Of a DNA stretch of 39,532 nucleotides, positions 22,831 through 32,006 are shown piece by piece. Numbering within the stretch: position 1 is the stretch's first letter; each line of letters begins with the position of its first letter. Position numbers and translations under genes: made by a program. The stretch lies in the NCBI GenBank assembly GCA_017529425.1, contig JAFXNQ010000006.1:1-39532 (forward strand), given 5' to 3'. The notes under the pieces are model-generated. The model had not been told where the DNA came from. It saw nothing but the letters and a program-made list of their open reading frames with translations, and did no database searches. Source of the DNA: Bacteroidales bacterium. GTDB lineage: Bacteria > Bacteroidota > Bacteroidia > Bacteroidales > UBA932.

Positions 22831-24248
22831 CGAGAGACAAGAGGTGTCATACTATCCTGCGATTGCTGACGGTGCTGTTTTTTGCGGCGGTGTGCGTATG
22901 GGGCATCACTGAAGCCGGGTACGGGCTGCTGCAAGTACTTGGCTGGCGGATGTCCCGTCACTCGCTATATGCGTTGACGGGACATTTCAACAACCCCGGA
23001 CCGTATGGCGGGTTCATCGCATGCGTGATGGCGGTGGCGACGGCTTGGGTGATGAGATCCCGGGTCAAGCCCAGCGGGCTCAGGATGACAACGACATGGA
23101 TTATGTATATCCTGGCGTGGGTGACAATCGGGATGGGGACGCTGGTGCTGCCTGCATCGATGAGCCGGGCGGGTTGGCTGGCGCAGTTGGTCGCCCTTGC
23201 TGTCGAAGCCATCCGAATGCCGCAGGTACGGGAATGGATCCGAAAGCACCGATGGATGATTCCGGCCGGGGGTGCCGGGGTGATTGCCCTGTTGGTCGGG
23301 GCATTCCTGATCAAGCCTGAGTCGGCGCTTGGGCGCCTGCATATCTGGCGGATGGAGTGCCGGGCCATTGCGGAACGTCCCTGGACGGGTGCCGGTCCGG
23401 GAATGGGGGCCTGGGCGTATGGTGAAGCGCAGGAAGCTTTCTTCCGGGCTCGTCTGGAGACGGCATCTCCCACTGTGGTGCGGGTGGCCGGATGCCCGGA
23501 GTATGCCTTCAATGAGTTTCTGGGCATCGGGGTGGAGTATGGTGTCCCGGGACTGTTGTTGTCGGTGCTGCTGGTGGCGGCATCCATTGCGGTGTTGTAC
23601 AAGGCCAGAAGCCCATTCGCGGCTGGGCTGACGGCCTGGTCTGTGTTTGCCTGTGCATCGTATCCGCTGTCAGTACCGCAGCTGCGGTTGCTGGGGGCAG
23701 GGTTCGTGCTCATCGCTTTGGTTGTCGGAATCTTGCAGGTCCGTTCGTGGCGGATGGGAGTATTGCCTGTCATCGTTGCAGGGTTGTTGGCGGGATGGAT
23801 GGGATTCCGGGTCAAGCCCGGAATGACGAAAGAATGGCTCGGAACAGCTAGAAAAGAGAATTTCCGGGCAGTATATGCACAGGGATACGCGCTGCACCAG
23901 GCGGGGCGGTATGCAGAAAGTACGGAAATTCTGGAATGGGGAACCCGGATGAGTTGTGACCCGATGTTCGAGATCATTCTGGGTAAGAATGCCGAGGCAC
24001 TGGGCGATGATACCCGGGCGGAGGCGTTGTATGAGAAGGCGCATTATATGGTGCCGTCCCGCTTGTATCCACTGGTCCGGCTGATGAGGCTGCAGGTGCG
24101 GACCGGGCGGAACAGGGAGGCGCTGGAGACGGCCCGGCGCATCGTAATGATGCCGGTGAATGAACGGCATGAAGGAATGGTGAAGCTCCGGGAGGAAACG
24201 GAGGTGACGCTGGATTCCCTGGAAATTGCACTGCGGAAACAGCCGTAA
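22827..24248 (+). CDS. O-antigen ligase/polymerase-like membrane protein with TPR tail
   Basis: 473 residues with about eight to ten membrane helices. The Wzy_C motifs are GHFNNPGPYGGFIACVMAVA, MSRAGWLAQLVA, and a large periplasmic loop RPWTGAGPGMGAWAYGEAQE leading to EYAFNEFLGIGVEYGVPGL. The last 120 residues are TPR-like helices (QGYALHQAGRYAESTEILEW, then KNAEALGDDTRAEALYEKAH). The family includes WaaL, Wzy and PglL-type enzymes that move lipid-linked glycans to acceptors. Coupled to an S26 peptidase, it may glycosylate a secreted product; this is inference. Two palindromic elements (23055-23090, 23803-23827) are inserted in frame. It is the last gene of unit A. Confidence 0.85.
   Translation: MTRDKRCHTILRLLTVLFFAAVCVWGITEAGYGLLQVLGWRMSRHSLYALTGHFNNPGPYGGFIACVMAVATAWVMRSRVKPSGLRMTTTWIMYILAWVTIGMGTLVLPASMSRAGWLAQLVALAVEAIRMPQVREWIRKHRWMIPAGGAGVIALLVGAFLIKPESALGRLHIWRMECRAIAERPWTGAGPGMGAWAYGEAQEAFFRARLETASPTVVRVAGCPEYAFNEFLGIGVEYGVPGLLLSVLLVAASIAVLYKARSPFAAGLTAWSVFACASYPLSVPQLRLLGAGFVLIALVVGILQVRSWRMGVLPVIVAGLLAGWMGFRVKPGMTKEWLGTARKENFRAVYAQGYALHQAGRYAESTEILEWGTRMSCDPMFEIILGKNAEALGDDTRAEALYEKAHYMVPSRLYPLVRLMRLQVRTGRNREALETARRIVMMPVNERHEGMVKLREETEVTLDSLEIALRKQP
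23055..23090. repeat. Palindromic element inside ligase-like gene, diverged copy
   Basis: Contains CCCGGGTCAAGCCCAGCGGG and CTCAGGATGACA, a relative of the 25-bp element at 23803. It is translated in frame as RVKPSGLRMT and falls in a loop between membrane helices. Confidence 0.6.
23803..23827. repeat. Palindromic 25-bp element, identical to the one at 32701
   Basis: ATTCCGGG and CCCGGAAT arms flank TCAAG. The same 25 bases occur at 32701-32725 in the second RND gene. Here it is read as FRVKPGMTK between a membrane helix and the TPR part. Confidence 0.9.
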
Positions 24249-24312
24249 AGCCGCCATTTTCCGCCTTTGTAATATCGGCAAATAATAGACCTCTGTAAGT
24301 TCTTGGAAATCA

Positions 24313-24341
24313 ATTGGTCACAAAGGGTTTCTGTAATGATT
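24313..24341. promoter_or_regulatory. Operator half-site of unit B
   Basis: GTAATGATT at 24333-24341 is identical to the right arm of the unit A and C operators and lies 43 bases before the TTTG of the -7 box. The expected left arm (24313-24321, ATTGGTCAC) matches AATCATTAC at only five of nine positions, so this site is asymmetric. Confidence 0.65.
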
Positions 24342-24356
24342 TTTTACACTGGCCAC

Positions 24357-24387
24357 ATGCATTTGACTGACGATTTAGCTAACTTTG
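24357..24387 (+). promoter_or_regulatory. Promoter of unit B
   Basis: TAACTTTG at 24380-24387 fits the -7 consensus. Upstream, GCATTTG (24359-24365) is the only -33-like sequence, at slightly short spacing. The start codon is 66-75 bases downstream. Confidence 0.6.
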
Positions 24388-24461
24388 CAATCTAATCGTT
24401 TTTATGATGTGAGATTTATTTTTATAATTTAACTATTGTTGACTGTTAAACCATGAATGTT

Positions 24462-24704
24462 ATGAGAAAAAAACTTTTATTCTTCGGCGGAGCGATTTTG
24501 CTCGTTGTTTCGGTGTTTCTTTTGTTTAGCCGTCCTGCCTATGCTGACTGGGCCGAAGGGAAGGGAATGAAAAACGTAGAAGTCGAATTCAAAATTGATG
24601 GTGAACAAGGCAATCCTATCACAATCGAGTGTTGTCGACCTCAAGAACATACGATGTGTGACTTGTCATCTCAGCATCCGATGTGTAGCTTTATGCCAGA
24701 TTAA
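24462..24704 (+). CDS. Cys-rich small peptide 3 (diverged NVEALT-like)
   Basis: 80 residues from ATG 24462 (ATG 24453 would add three). The leader is KKLLFFGGAILLVVSVFLLF with a probable cut after AYA. The canonical EALT motif is absent; NVEVEFKIDGEQGN stands in its place. The tail has four cysteines (ECC, MCD, MCS) and ends SFMPD. It is recognised by position: first in unit B, behind the shared promoter, and three bases before a beta-propeller lipoprotein. Confidence 0.65.
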   Translation: MRKKLLFFGGAILLVVSVFLLFSRPAYADWAEGKGMKNVEVEFKIDGEQGNPITIECCRPQEHTMCDLSSQHPMCSFMPD

Positions 24705-24707
24705 ACT

Positions 24708-25841
24708 ATGATATATAACAGATTTTTTATTTGTTTTTTCATCGTGTGTGCGGTTTCCTCGTGTAATCAACAACGAGAACACGAAGGGACAGCCGCATCG
24801 ACAATTGAGATTCCCGTCGAGTTGAAAGGGCCCGCCCAGCCAACAGGGATCTCATTGTATGATATGTTTGAGAAACCTCAGGTTATTCAGGTGAATCCAG
24901 AGGAGCCGATTTCATATATCTATGAATTGAAGTATGTTCGTGGTCGTTATTATCTTACGGATTTTTACCGGAAGGGTATTATCGTGTTTGATGATAGCGG
25001 GCAAGTGCTATTAAAACTATTCAAAAAAGGCCGTGCGGATTATGAGTATCTCTCCATGGAGTGCTTTGACGTCAATCCAGCGAATGGGGAGATAAACATA
25101 TACGATATAAATCGAAGGAGAATTGTGGTCTATTCTGAATCCGGAGAGTTTCTGCGTTCCATTCCTCTTGGTGAACACGTGCGGATTTTTAATGATTTTG
25201 CCGTGAAGGAGGATGGCTCCTTTCTGGTATATATCGCCTTTGGCCCTGCCGAAGAACCACGAGGACTTGTTGCCGTAGACGCAGAGGGGACTTTCTCGGA
25301 AACGCTGGCTCCTTTGGATGATGATTTCAGGCATACATTGGTTTATGTCCCGTATCAGAACTTCCATCGATTGAGCGATGGCACCGTGACAGTTCGTGGA
25401 GAGCAGGATAAAAATGAAATATATCATGTTTCACCTGATGGCTTGCTAACGATTCCGTTTCATCTTTGCTTTGACGTTATTTGGTCAAAAGAGTTGCGGG
25501 CAACGGAGCGTCCGTCCATGGGATCGGATTCGGACTATTATAATGTCCCTGAATACTTTGAGACCGATCATTGGCTGGGTTTCAAGGTAAGGTATCAGGA
25601 GAAGTACAGTATTTTTTTCTACAACAAAGATACCGGCCGGCTCTATTCCGGCAGATCGTCAGAGAAGGGCACCCTGAAGGGCCTGATAGAGAAAGGCGAA
25701 CATGATCCTGTCTTTACTGGTTACTCGGCGGGAGATCGTTTGATGCATGTCTATAATCCATCAAACTCAGATCCTTCCATAGAAGATAACACTATATTTG
25801 TTAAAGTGTATAAGGAAAAATGCGTCTCCCCTGCAGGATAA
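24708..25841 (+). CDS. 6-bladed beta-propeller lipoprotein B (diverged)
   Basis: 377 residues, lipobox VSSC (Cys19). Blade repeats are visible (RGRYYLTDFYRKGIIVFDDS, then NGEINIYDINRRRIVVYSES, then FAVKEDGSFLVYIAFG). The signature GxGPGEY of the other propellers is replaced by KKGRADYEYLSM. It follows peptide 3 by three bases and overlaps the next gene by 22 bases. The role is presumed parallel to A1 and A2. Confidence 0.78.
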   Translation: MIYNRFFICFFIVCAVSSCNQQREHEGTAASTIEIPVELKGPAQPTGISLYDMFEKPQVIQVNPEEPISYIYELKYVRGRYYLTDFYRKGIIVFDDSGQVLLKLFKKGRADYEYLSMECFDVNPANGEINIYDINRRRIVVYSESGEFLRSIPLGEHVRIFNDFAVKEDGSFLVYIAFGPAEEPRGLVAVDAEGTFSETLAPLDDDFRHTLVYVPYQNFHRLSDGTVTVRGEQDKNEIYHVSPDGLLTIPFHLCFDVIWSKELRATERPSMGSDSDYYNVPEYFETDHWLGFKVRYQEKYSIFFYNKDTGRLYSGRSSEKGTLKGLIEKGEHDPVFTGYSAGDRLMHVYNPSNSDPSIEDNTIFVKVYKEKCVSPAG

Positions 25842-26359
25842 TTGTCTTTGTCGTTTTGGCTTGTTCGTGTTCCGGGAGTTCTTTCGTGTATCCGAAGCAG
25901 TTCCCGGTATGTTCAAAGGAATTACCTCAAGTAGAGGCTCAAGTCTTTCCATTTGAGGGCCAATTCCCAATGGATTCGACTGCGCGGGTTCTGTTTATAC
26001 ATTACGACTCTTCGACATTGTGCAGCGTGTGTCTGCTGAAACAGTATTATTTGTGGGACGACCTTATTGATCGGCTTGGGGAAGAAGGGATTGACTATTG
26101 TTTTATCTTAGAACCCGGACAAGAGATTTCGGATGAGGTTGTGATATCAGCATTGGAAGACGCATGCTTTAGTCGGCCGGTGTATTTGGACCGGGAAAAG
26201 CTATTCCAGAAAGAACTCGGAATAAAAAGCAAAAGCGGATCCGAGGATATCCTTATAGATTCATCAGGACAGGTCCTATTAGTGGGAGACCTGCGTCATG
26301 ATGTACATTTCTTCGAAAAGATAGAACGACATGTAAAGAAAGGTCGTAGTGTGGATTAG
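25820..26359 (+). CDS. Thioredoxin-like lipoprotein B (CSVC)
   Basis: 179 residues. The signal region has candidate lipobox cysteines at 15 and 17 (VLACSC). The redox motif is FIHYDSSTLCSVCLLKQY with Cys68 and Cys71, followed by a helix and the strand DYCFILEPG. SRPVYLDREKLFQKELGI and DILIDSSGQVLLVGD complete a redoxin-like fold. It is the third thioredoxin-like protein adjacent to a propeller and is followed 17 bases later by tolC, linking the peptide cassette to the exporter. Confidence 0.75.
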   Translation: MRLPCRIIVFVVLACSCSGSSFVYPKQFPVCSKELPQVEAQVFPFEGQFPMDSTARVLFIHYDSSTLCSVCLLKQYYLWDDLIDRLGEEGIDYCFILEPGQEISDEVVISALEDACFSRPVYLDREKLFQKELGIKSKSGSEDILIDSSGQVLLVGDLRHDVHFFEKIERHVKKGRSVD

Positions 26360-26376
26360 CCGTATTTTTTCATTCG

Positions 26377-27843
26377 ATGCTAACACGTTGTTTTTGGTTT
26401 GCTGTAGGATTGCTTGTCTGTGCGGGCGCGCAGGCGCAACCGATGACGCTCGAAGAGGTCATCGGTGTGGCGCGTGCGGGGTCTGTGCCGGCGCTGCAGG
26501 CAAAGGCGGCGTTCGTGTCGGACTACTGGGCCTGGCGCTCCTACCAGGCGAGCCGCCTGCCGTCGCTGTCACTCTACGGCACGCTGGGCAGTTTCGACCG
26601 GTCGCTGCGCCTGCTGCAGAACTACGAGACGGGTGAGATGGTCTATACGTCCAACTACAACATGGAGAATAGCCTGGGGCTGCGTATGCGGCAAAATATT
26701 CCCTTTACAGGCGGCACGCTGTCGCTCTACACCGACCTCACGCGCATCGACCAGTTCGCCTCGGGCGGGAAGACCTGGTACGCCCAGCCGGTGACGCTAT
26801 CCTACAGCCAGCCGCTCTTTGCCTACAACCAGTTCAAGTGGGACAAGCTCATCTCCCCGAAGGAGTACGAGCGGGCGAAGCGGACCTACCTGGAGTCGAT
26901 GGAGGACGTCACCCTGAAGGCGGTGGACCGCTTCTTCGGGGTGATGGAAGCGCAGAAACTCTACGACGTGTCCCGGACCAACTACGACAACACCACGCAG
27001 ATGCTCCGCATCGCCCGGGAGCGACTGTCGCTGGGCAGCGTGACGCGCGACGAGTACCTCCAGCTGGAGCTGCGCCAGCTCTCGGACAGCATTGCGGTGA
27101 ACGAGAACCACGTGGCGCTGCGCGAGGCGCGCCTGCAGCTGAACTCGCTTCTGGGCCTGGACGAGACGCGCGAGGTGGAGCCGGTACTGGAGGAGGAATT
27201 GCCGTCCGTACTGATGGATTACGGCCTTGTGCTGGACAAGGCCTCGGAGAACGCCTCCTTCCCGCTGGACAATGCCATCAGCCTACTGAACGCCGAGTCG
27301 GCCATCGCCCAGGCGAAGGCCTCACGCGGCATCACGATGCAACTCAACGCCCGTTTCGGCCTGTCGAAGACGGCGCCGGAGTTGCGGGGGGTGTATCGCG
27401 ACTTGTTGAACCAGGAGGTGGTGGGTTTGACTTTTACGGTGCCGATCCTGGATTGGGGCGAAGGCAAGGGACGCGTGAAGAAGGCCGAAGCAGCCGCGGA
27501 GGTGGTGAAAGCGCAGGTGGAGCAGGCGGAGAATGACAAGCGCATCAGCCTGTACACGGCGGTGGGACAGTTCAACAACCAGCGGCAGCTGTGCGACGTG
27601 TCGCGTCGCGCCGCCGCCATCGCGCAGGAGCGCTATACGCTGGTGATGGAGCGTTTCCGTAGCGGCAAGGCCAGCGTGACGGACCTGAACACCGCCCGTA
27701 CGGAAAGCGATAGCGCCATCCAGAAGTACATCCGCGACATCTCCAGTTTCTGGAGCTACTACTACACGCTGCGCAAGCTTACGCTCTACGACTTCCTGTC
27801 GGGCGAGGACCTGACGGTGGATTATGATGAAATGACGCAATAG
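26377..27843 (+). CDS. TolC family outer-membrane efflux protein
   Basis: 488 residues with a signal peptide (CAGAQAQ cleavage). TolC-type repeats are visible: QPMTLEEVIGVARAG at the N-terminus, the long coiled helices RTNYDNTTQMLRIARERLSL and VTRDEYLQLELRQLSDSIAV, LNSLLGLDE, and the second repeat QERYTLVMERFRSGKASVTD followed by LNTARTESDSA. It forms the outer-membrane channel of the tripartite pump encoded by the next three genes. GC content rises sharply here compared with the peptide cassette just upstream. Confidence 0.93.
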   Translation: MLTRCFWFAVGLLVCAGAQAQPMTLEEVIGVARAGSVPALQAKAAFVSDYWAWRSYQASRLPSLSLYGTLGSFDRSLRLLQNYETGEMVYTSNYNMENSLGLRMRQNIPFTGGTLSLYTDLTRIDQFASGGKTWYAQPVTLSYSQPLFAYNQFKWDKLISPKEYERAKRTYLESMEDVTLKAVDRFFGVMEAQKLYDVSRTNYDNTTQMLRIARERLSLGSVTRDEYLQLELRQLSDSIAVNENHVALREARLQLNSLLGLDETREVEPVLEEELPSVLMDYGLVLDKASENASFPLDNAISLLNAESAIAQAKASRGITMQLNARFGLSKTAPELRGVYRDLLNQEVVGLTFTVPILDWGEGKGRVKKAEAAAEVVKAQVEQAENDKRISLYTAVGQFNNQRQLCDVSRRAAAIAQERYTLVMERFRSGKASVTDLNTARTESDSAIQKYIRDISSFWSYYYTLRKLTLYDFLSGEDLTVDYDEMTQ

Positions 27844-27844
27844 C

Positions 27845-28927
27845 ATGGACATGAAGAAGCTATCCCTCATATTGGCGGTGTCCGCGCTCTGCCTGCCGGG
27901 CTGCAAAGGCCCGCAGGGCGGCGGCCCGCAGGACGACAGCAAGCTGGCCTACACCCCGGAAGTCAATGCGGTGGAAGTCATCACGCTTAAGCGCCGGACT
28001 TTCCCGATGCAGCTGGTCGCGAACGGCAAGCTGAGCGCGGCCCAGCGGAGCGCGCTGTATTTCCGCGAGAGCGGGCAGATCGTCTCCGTGGGCGTGCAGA
28101 ACGGCACGTCCGTGGCGAAGGGGGCCGCGCTGGCGCGGCTGGACGACAGCGAGCAACGCTCGGCGCTGGAGAGTGCCCGGATTGAGCGGGAACGTACGCG
28201 GCTGGAGTACCTGGACGTGCTGGCCGGGCTGGGCTATGCCGTCGCGGATTCGGCATCGGTGCCCGCCGAAGTGCGGGATCGGGCCGGAATACGATCCGGC
28301 TACAGTGCAGCCTGTAATACATACGAGAAGGCGCAGCGGGCGCTGGCGGGTACGGTGCTGTGCGCGCCCTTTGCGGGGCGGGTGGCCGACCTGCAGCTGA
28401 AACAGTGGGACCGCACGGGTTCTGAGCCGTTTTGCACCCTGATTGCCGACGGGACATTGGACGTGACCTTTTCGGCGCTTGAGTCAGAGTATGCCTTTCT
28501 GGAGCGAGAGCAACGCGTGTCCGTGACGCCATTCGGACAGGAGCGGAGTTTCGCCGGACGCATCAAGAGCATCAACCCCACCGTGGACCGCAACGGCCAG
28601 ATTGCCGTTACGGCCACAATCCCAGGCGCTGCCGGGCTGCTGGACGGGATGAACGTCCGCGTGGTGGTGGACAAGGACCTGCCGGCGCAGCTGGTGGTGC
28701 CGAAGAGCGCCGTGGTGATCCGCGACGGGCTGGAGGTGCTGTTCCGCTATGGCGAGGGAGACCGGGCCGAGTGGGTGTACGTCCACACGCTGAGCGCCAA
28801 CAGCGACTCCTACGCCGTCACGGCCAACACGGACCGCGGTGCGACCCTGTCGGAGGGTGACCGTGTGATCGTGTCGGGCAACCTGAACCTCGCGGACGGC
28901 TCGCACGTCGTCCTGAAGGAAGAATAA
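27845..28927 (+). CDS. RND efflux periplasmic adaptor subunit (HlyD/AcrA type), lipoprotein
   Basis: 360 residues, with lipobox LPGC (Cys20 from ATG 27845; ATG 27851 also possible). After a short linker come the lipoyl half-motif YFRESGQIVSVGVQNGTSVA and KGAALARLDDSE, a short helical hairpin (RSALESARIERERTRLEYLD), the second lipoyl half TVLCAPFAGRVADLQLKQ, a beta-barrel (VTPFGQERSFAGRIKSINPT) and the membrane-proximal domain (LVVPKSAVVIRDGLEVLFRY). It bridges the RND permeases and TolC. The helical hairpin is short, as in many Bacteroidota adaptors. Confidence 0.92.
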   Translation: MDMKKLSLILAVSALCLPGCKGPQGGGPQDDSKLAYTPEVNAVEVITLKRRTFPMQLVANGKLSAAQRSALYFRESGQIVSVGVQNGTSVAKGAALARLDDSEQRSALESARIERERTRLEYLDVLAGLGYAVADSASVPAEVRDRAGIRSGYSAACNTYEKAQRALAGTVLCAPFAGRVADLQLKQWDRTGSEPFCTLIADGTLDVTFSALESEYAFLEREQRVSVTPFGQERSFAGRIKSINPTVDRNGQIAVTATIPGAAGLLDGMNVRVVVDKDLPAQLVVPKSAVVIRDGLEVLFRYGEGDRAEWVYVHTLSANSDSYAVTANTDRGATLSEGDRVIVSGNLNLADGSHVVLKEE

Positions 28928-28931
28928 GGCC

Positions 28932-31900
28932 ATGCTGAACAAGCTCCTGGACCGTCCCGTCTCCGTCACGATGATCCTGCTGGTCTTCGTGGTGCTGGGC
29001 TTCGTGGGCATCGGGCGGCTGCCCGTGTCGCTGACCCCGGACGTGGACATCCCTTACGTGACCGTGCAGGTGGCGGCGCCGGACCTGTCGGCACGCGAGC
29101 TGGACGCAGCCGTGGTAAACCCCCTGCGGCAGAGCCTGGTGCAGATTGCGCACCTCAAGGACATCCGCAGCGAGGCGCGCGACGGCAGCGCCACGATGAC
29201 GCTTTCTTTCGAGGAGGGGCGCGATATCGACTATTTCTATATCGAAGTCAACGAGAAGATCGACCGCGCGATGGGTTCGCTTCCGCGCATCGACCGGCCG
29301 AAGGTTTTCAAGGCGGCCGCTACGGACATCCCGGCTTTCTATGTCAACATCACGCTGCGCGACAAGGGCGGGGATTTCCTTCGGATGAGTGAATTCGCCC
29401 GCGACGTGATCGCGAAGCGCATCGAGCAGCTGCCGGAAGTGGCGATGGTGGACCTGAGCGGGACTGCGGAGCGGGAGATCCTGGTGGTCCCGGATCCCGA
29501 GGCGCTCGCGCGGCTGGGCCTGACGATGGCCGCGTTCGAACGGGCGGTCTCTTCGGCCAACGTGACGCTGTCGAACCTGACGATCCGGGACGGGGAGTAC
29601 CACTACAACGTCCGTTTCCGCTCCTTCGCCGCGTCGCGTGAGGACATCGCCGACGTGTGGCTGAAGGTGGGGGACCGGACGCTCCAGGTGAAGGATGTGG
29701 CGTCCGTGGCGGAGCGGGCGGCGCCCCGCACGGGCCTCTCGCGCAGCGACGGGCAGGATGCCGTGACGCTGGCCGTGATCAAGCAGAGCGAGGCCCGGAT
29801 GGCCGCGCTCCGCAAAGGGATCGCGGAGCAGCTGGAAGCCTTCGGGCAGGATTATCCGCAGATGCGCTTCACGCTGACGCGCGACCAGACGGCGCTGCTG
29901 GACTATTCCATCCGCAACCTGCTGCTCAATATCATCCTGGCCATCCTGCTGGACATCGTGGTCATCTTCTTCTTCATGAAGGACCTGCGCTCGCCGCTGC
30001 TGGTGGCGCTGACGATCCCGGTGTCGCTTGTGGTGTCGTTCTTCGTGTTCTATGCCATCGGGCTGTCGATCAATATCATCTCCCTGTCCGGCCTGCTGCT
30101 GGGCGTGGGCATGATGGTGGACAACACCATCGTGCTGACGGACAACATCACCGCCCGCTGGCAGCGGGGCGAGGCGTTGCGCAGCGCTGTCGTGGAGGGT
30201 ACGAAAGAGGTGCGCGGGGCGATGCTCTCGTCGGTGCTGACGACCTGTGCGGTGTTCATCCCGCTGATCTTCCTGAACGGCCTCGCGGGCGAGTTGTTTT
30301 ATGACCAGGCCATGGCCGTGACCACGGTCCTGCTGGTGTCGTATGCCGTGACGGTGGTCGTGCTGCCGGTGTATTATTGGGCCATCTACAAGAAACTGCC
30401 GGCCTTCCGGCCGAACGCTTTCCTTTCGAGGGTCCGCTTGGACGGGGCGATGTGCTGGTACGACCGCACGGTGGGCTGGCACCTGGGCCACAAATGGATC
30501 GCCTGGGCGCTGCCGCTGGGCTGCGCCGTGCTGGCTGCTGTGTGCGTGTGGGGGATGCGCAAGGAGAAGCTGCCGCCGATTACTTATTCCGACGCTATCC
30601 TGCACGTGGATTGGAACGAGCATATTACGCTGGAGGAGAACCGTGCAAGGGTGATGGTGCTGGAGGCGGCGGCCTCATCACACCCGGAGATTCCCGGTCA
30701 GGTCGGGAATGACGAGGTGAGCACCACCGCCCTGGTGGGAGTGCCGCAGTTCGTTCTGGGGCACAGCGAGGACCAGTCGATGAACGAGGCGTCGCTGTAT
30801 GTCAGTTGCGGCTCGGCGCGGGAGCTGGCGGCCCTGCAGGAGCGCCTGTCCGCGCTGGTGCGGGAACGTTGGCCCGCGGCCATCCAGGCGTGGGGAACGT
30901 CCGGCAACATCTTCGAGATGGTCTTTGCGGAGCGGGAGCCGCAGCTGCTCGTGCGCCTGCGCCCGATCGACGGCTCAGGAGCCCTTTCCGTGGCGGGTGT
31001 CCGGGCGGCGCTCTCGGAGGTGCGGGCTGCCCTGCCGGGGGTCCGGATTGACGATATTCCCTTGCAGCAGGATGTCCTGTACGTTTCCGATCCCGAGCGG
31101 ATGGCACTCTATGGGGTGAGCTTCAGTGACCTGACGGGCGTGCTGCGCAATGCGCTGAATGGCAATGATTTGTTCGAGATTGTTCAGGGCGCGAGATCGG
31201 TTCCGGTGGTGCTGGGCACGGACACGGAGGAGCTCGCGCAGATCCTCGCCCGCGCCAGCGTGAGCGTGCCGGATGCGGCCGACCCGTCGCGGACGGTGGA
31301 TATTCCTGCGTCGGCGCTGATGCGGCAGAGCTTCGAGCAGGACTTTAAGACGCTGGTCTCGGGCGATGACGGCAGCTATTATCCGCTGGCGCTGGACATC
31401 CCGGCGCGGGATGTCCCTGCCGCAATGACGGCTGTACGGGGGGCCTTGCGCCGTACGGGCGGCTTCGACGCCGCGTTCACCGGTGCTTGGTTCACGAACC
31501 GCGAGATGATCCGCGGGATGCTGCTGGTGCTGCTGGTGGCTCTGGCGCTGCTGCTGCTGATCCTCGCATCGCAGTTCGAGTCGCTGTTGCAGCCTTTCAT
31601 CATCCTGTCGGAGGTGGTGATCGACATCGCCGTCTCGCTGGGGGCGCTGTGGCTGCTGGGGGTGAGTATCAACATCATGTCGCTGATTGGTCTCGTGGTG
31701 ATCACCGGCATCGTGATCAACGACTCCATCCTCAAGATTGACACCATTAACCGCCTGGTGCGCGGCGGGATGGAGGTGGAAGCGGCCGTCCACGAGGCGG
31801 GCCACCGCCGGCTCAAGGCCATCCTGATGACCTCGTTAACCACGATCCTGGCCGTGGCGCCGTTCCTGTCGCGCGGAAATATGGGCGCCGATCTGCAGTA

Positions 31901-32006
31901 CCCGATGGCCCTGGTGATTATTGTCGGGATGACGGAGGGCACGCTCGTGAGCCTCTTCTACGTGCCCACAGTGTATGCCGCCTTCTATCGGAAGCGGCGT
32001 ATCTGA
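28932..32006 (+). CDS. RND efflux permease 1
   Basis: 1024 residues with the standard RND architecture: TM1 (MILLVFVVLGFVGIG), porter domains, TM2-7, a second periplasmic half and TM8-12. In TM4 the motif is GMMVDNTIVLTDN (Asp397, Asn398), where AcrB has Asp-Asp. In TM10 the motif is GIVINDSILKID (Asn930, Asp931, Lys935) where AcrB has AKNAIL with the essential Lys. The proton-relay set is thus rearranged, a variant seen in other Bacteroidota pumps. A palindromic element adds IPGQVGND around residues 586-594. The last base overlaps the ATG of the second permease. Confidence 0.93.
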   Translation: MLNKLLDRPVSVTMILLVFVVLGFVGIGRLPVSLTPDVDIPYVTVQVAAPDLSARELDAAVVNPLRQSLVQIAHLKDIRSEARDGSATMTLSFEEGRDIDYFYIEVNEKIDRAMGSLPRIDRPKVFKAAATDIPAFYVNITLRDKGGDFLRMSEFARDVIAKRIEQLPEVAMVDLSGTAEREILVVPDPEALARLGLTMAAFERAVSSANVTLSNLTIRDGEYHYNVRFRSFAASREDIADVWLKVGDRTLQVKDVASVAERAAPRTGLSRSDGQDAVTLAVIKQSEARMAALRKGIAEQLEAFGQDYPQMRFTLTRDQTALLDYSIRNLLLNIILAILLDIVVIFFFMKDLRSPLLVALTIPVSLVVSFFVFYAIGLSINIISLSGLLLGVGMMVDNTIVLTDNITARWQRGEALRSAVVEGTKEVRGAMLSSVLTTCAVFIPLIFLNGLAGELFYDQAMAVTTVLLVSYAVTVVVLPVYYWAIYKKLPAFRPNAFLSRVRLDGAMCWYDRTVGWHLGHKWIAWALPLGCAVLAAVCVWGMRKEKLPPITYSDAILHVDWNEHITLEENRARVMVLEAAASSHPEIPGQVGNDEVSTTALVGVPQFVLGHSEDQSMNEASLYVSCGSARELAALQERLSALVRERWPAAIQAWGTSGNIFEMVFAEREPQLLVRLRPIDGSGALSVAGVRAALSEVRAALPGVRIDDIPLQQDVLYVSDPERMALYGVSFSDLTGVLRNALNGNDLFEIVQGARSVPVVLGTDTEELAQILARASVSVPDAADPSRTVDIPASALMRQSFEQDFKTLVSGDDGSYYPLALDIPARDVPAAMTAVRGALRRTGGFDAAFTGAWFTNREMIRGMLLVLLVALALLLLILASQFESLLQPFIILSEVVIDIAVSLGALWLLGVSINIMSLIGLVVITGIVINDSILKIDTINRLVRGGMEVEAAVHEAGHRRLKAILMTSLTTILAVAPFLSRGNMGADLQYPMALVIIVGMTEGTLVSLFYVPTVYAAFYRKRRI
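30689..30713. repeat. Palindromic element inside RND permease 1
   Basis: GATTCCCGGTCAGGTCGGGA followed by ATGAC, a relative of the 32701 element. It is translated in frame as EIPGQVGND in a periplasmic region. Confidence 0.8.

Noticed and set aside
22958-23977. 339-residue frame on the - strand, containing VIPGLTRNP
   Set aside because: The apparent motif comes from the palindromic elements read backwards. The + strand encodes the Wzy_C membrane protein with conserved motifs.
28818-30623. 601-residue open frame on the - strand opposite the RND adaptor/permease
   Set aside because: It is rich in His, Arg, Asp and Gln, as expected from the complement of GC-rich coding DNA. It has no recognisable domain and lies fully opposite a clear RND gene.
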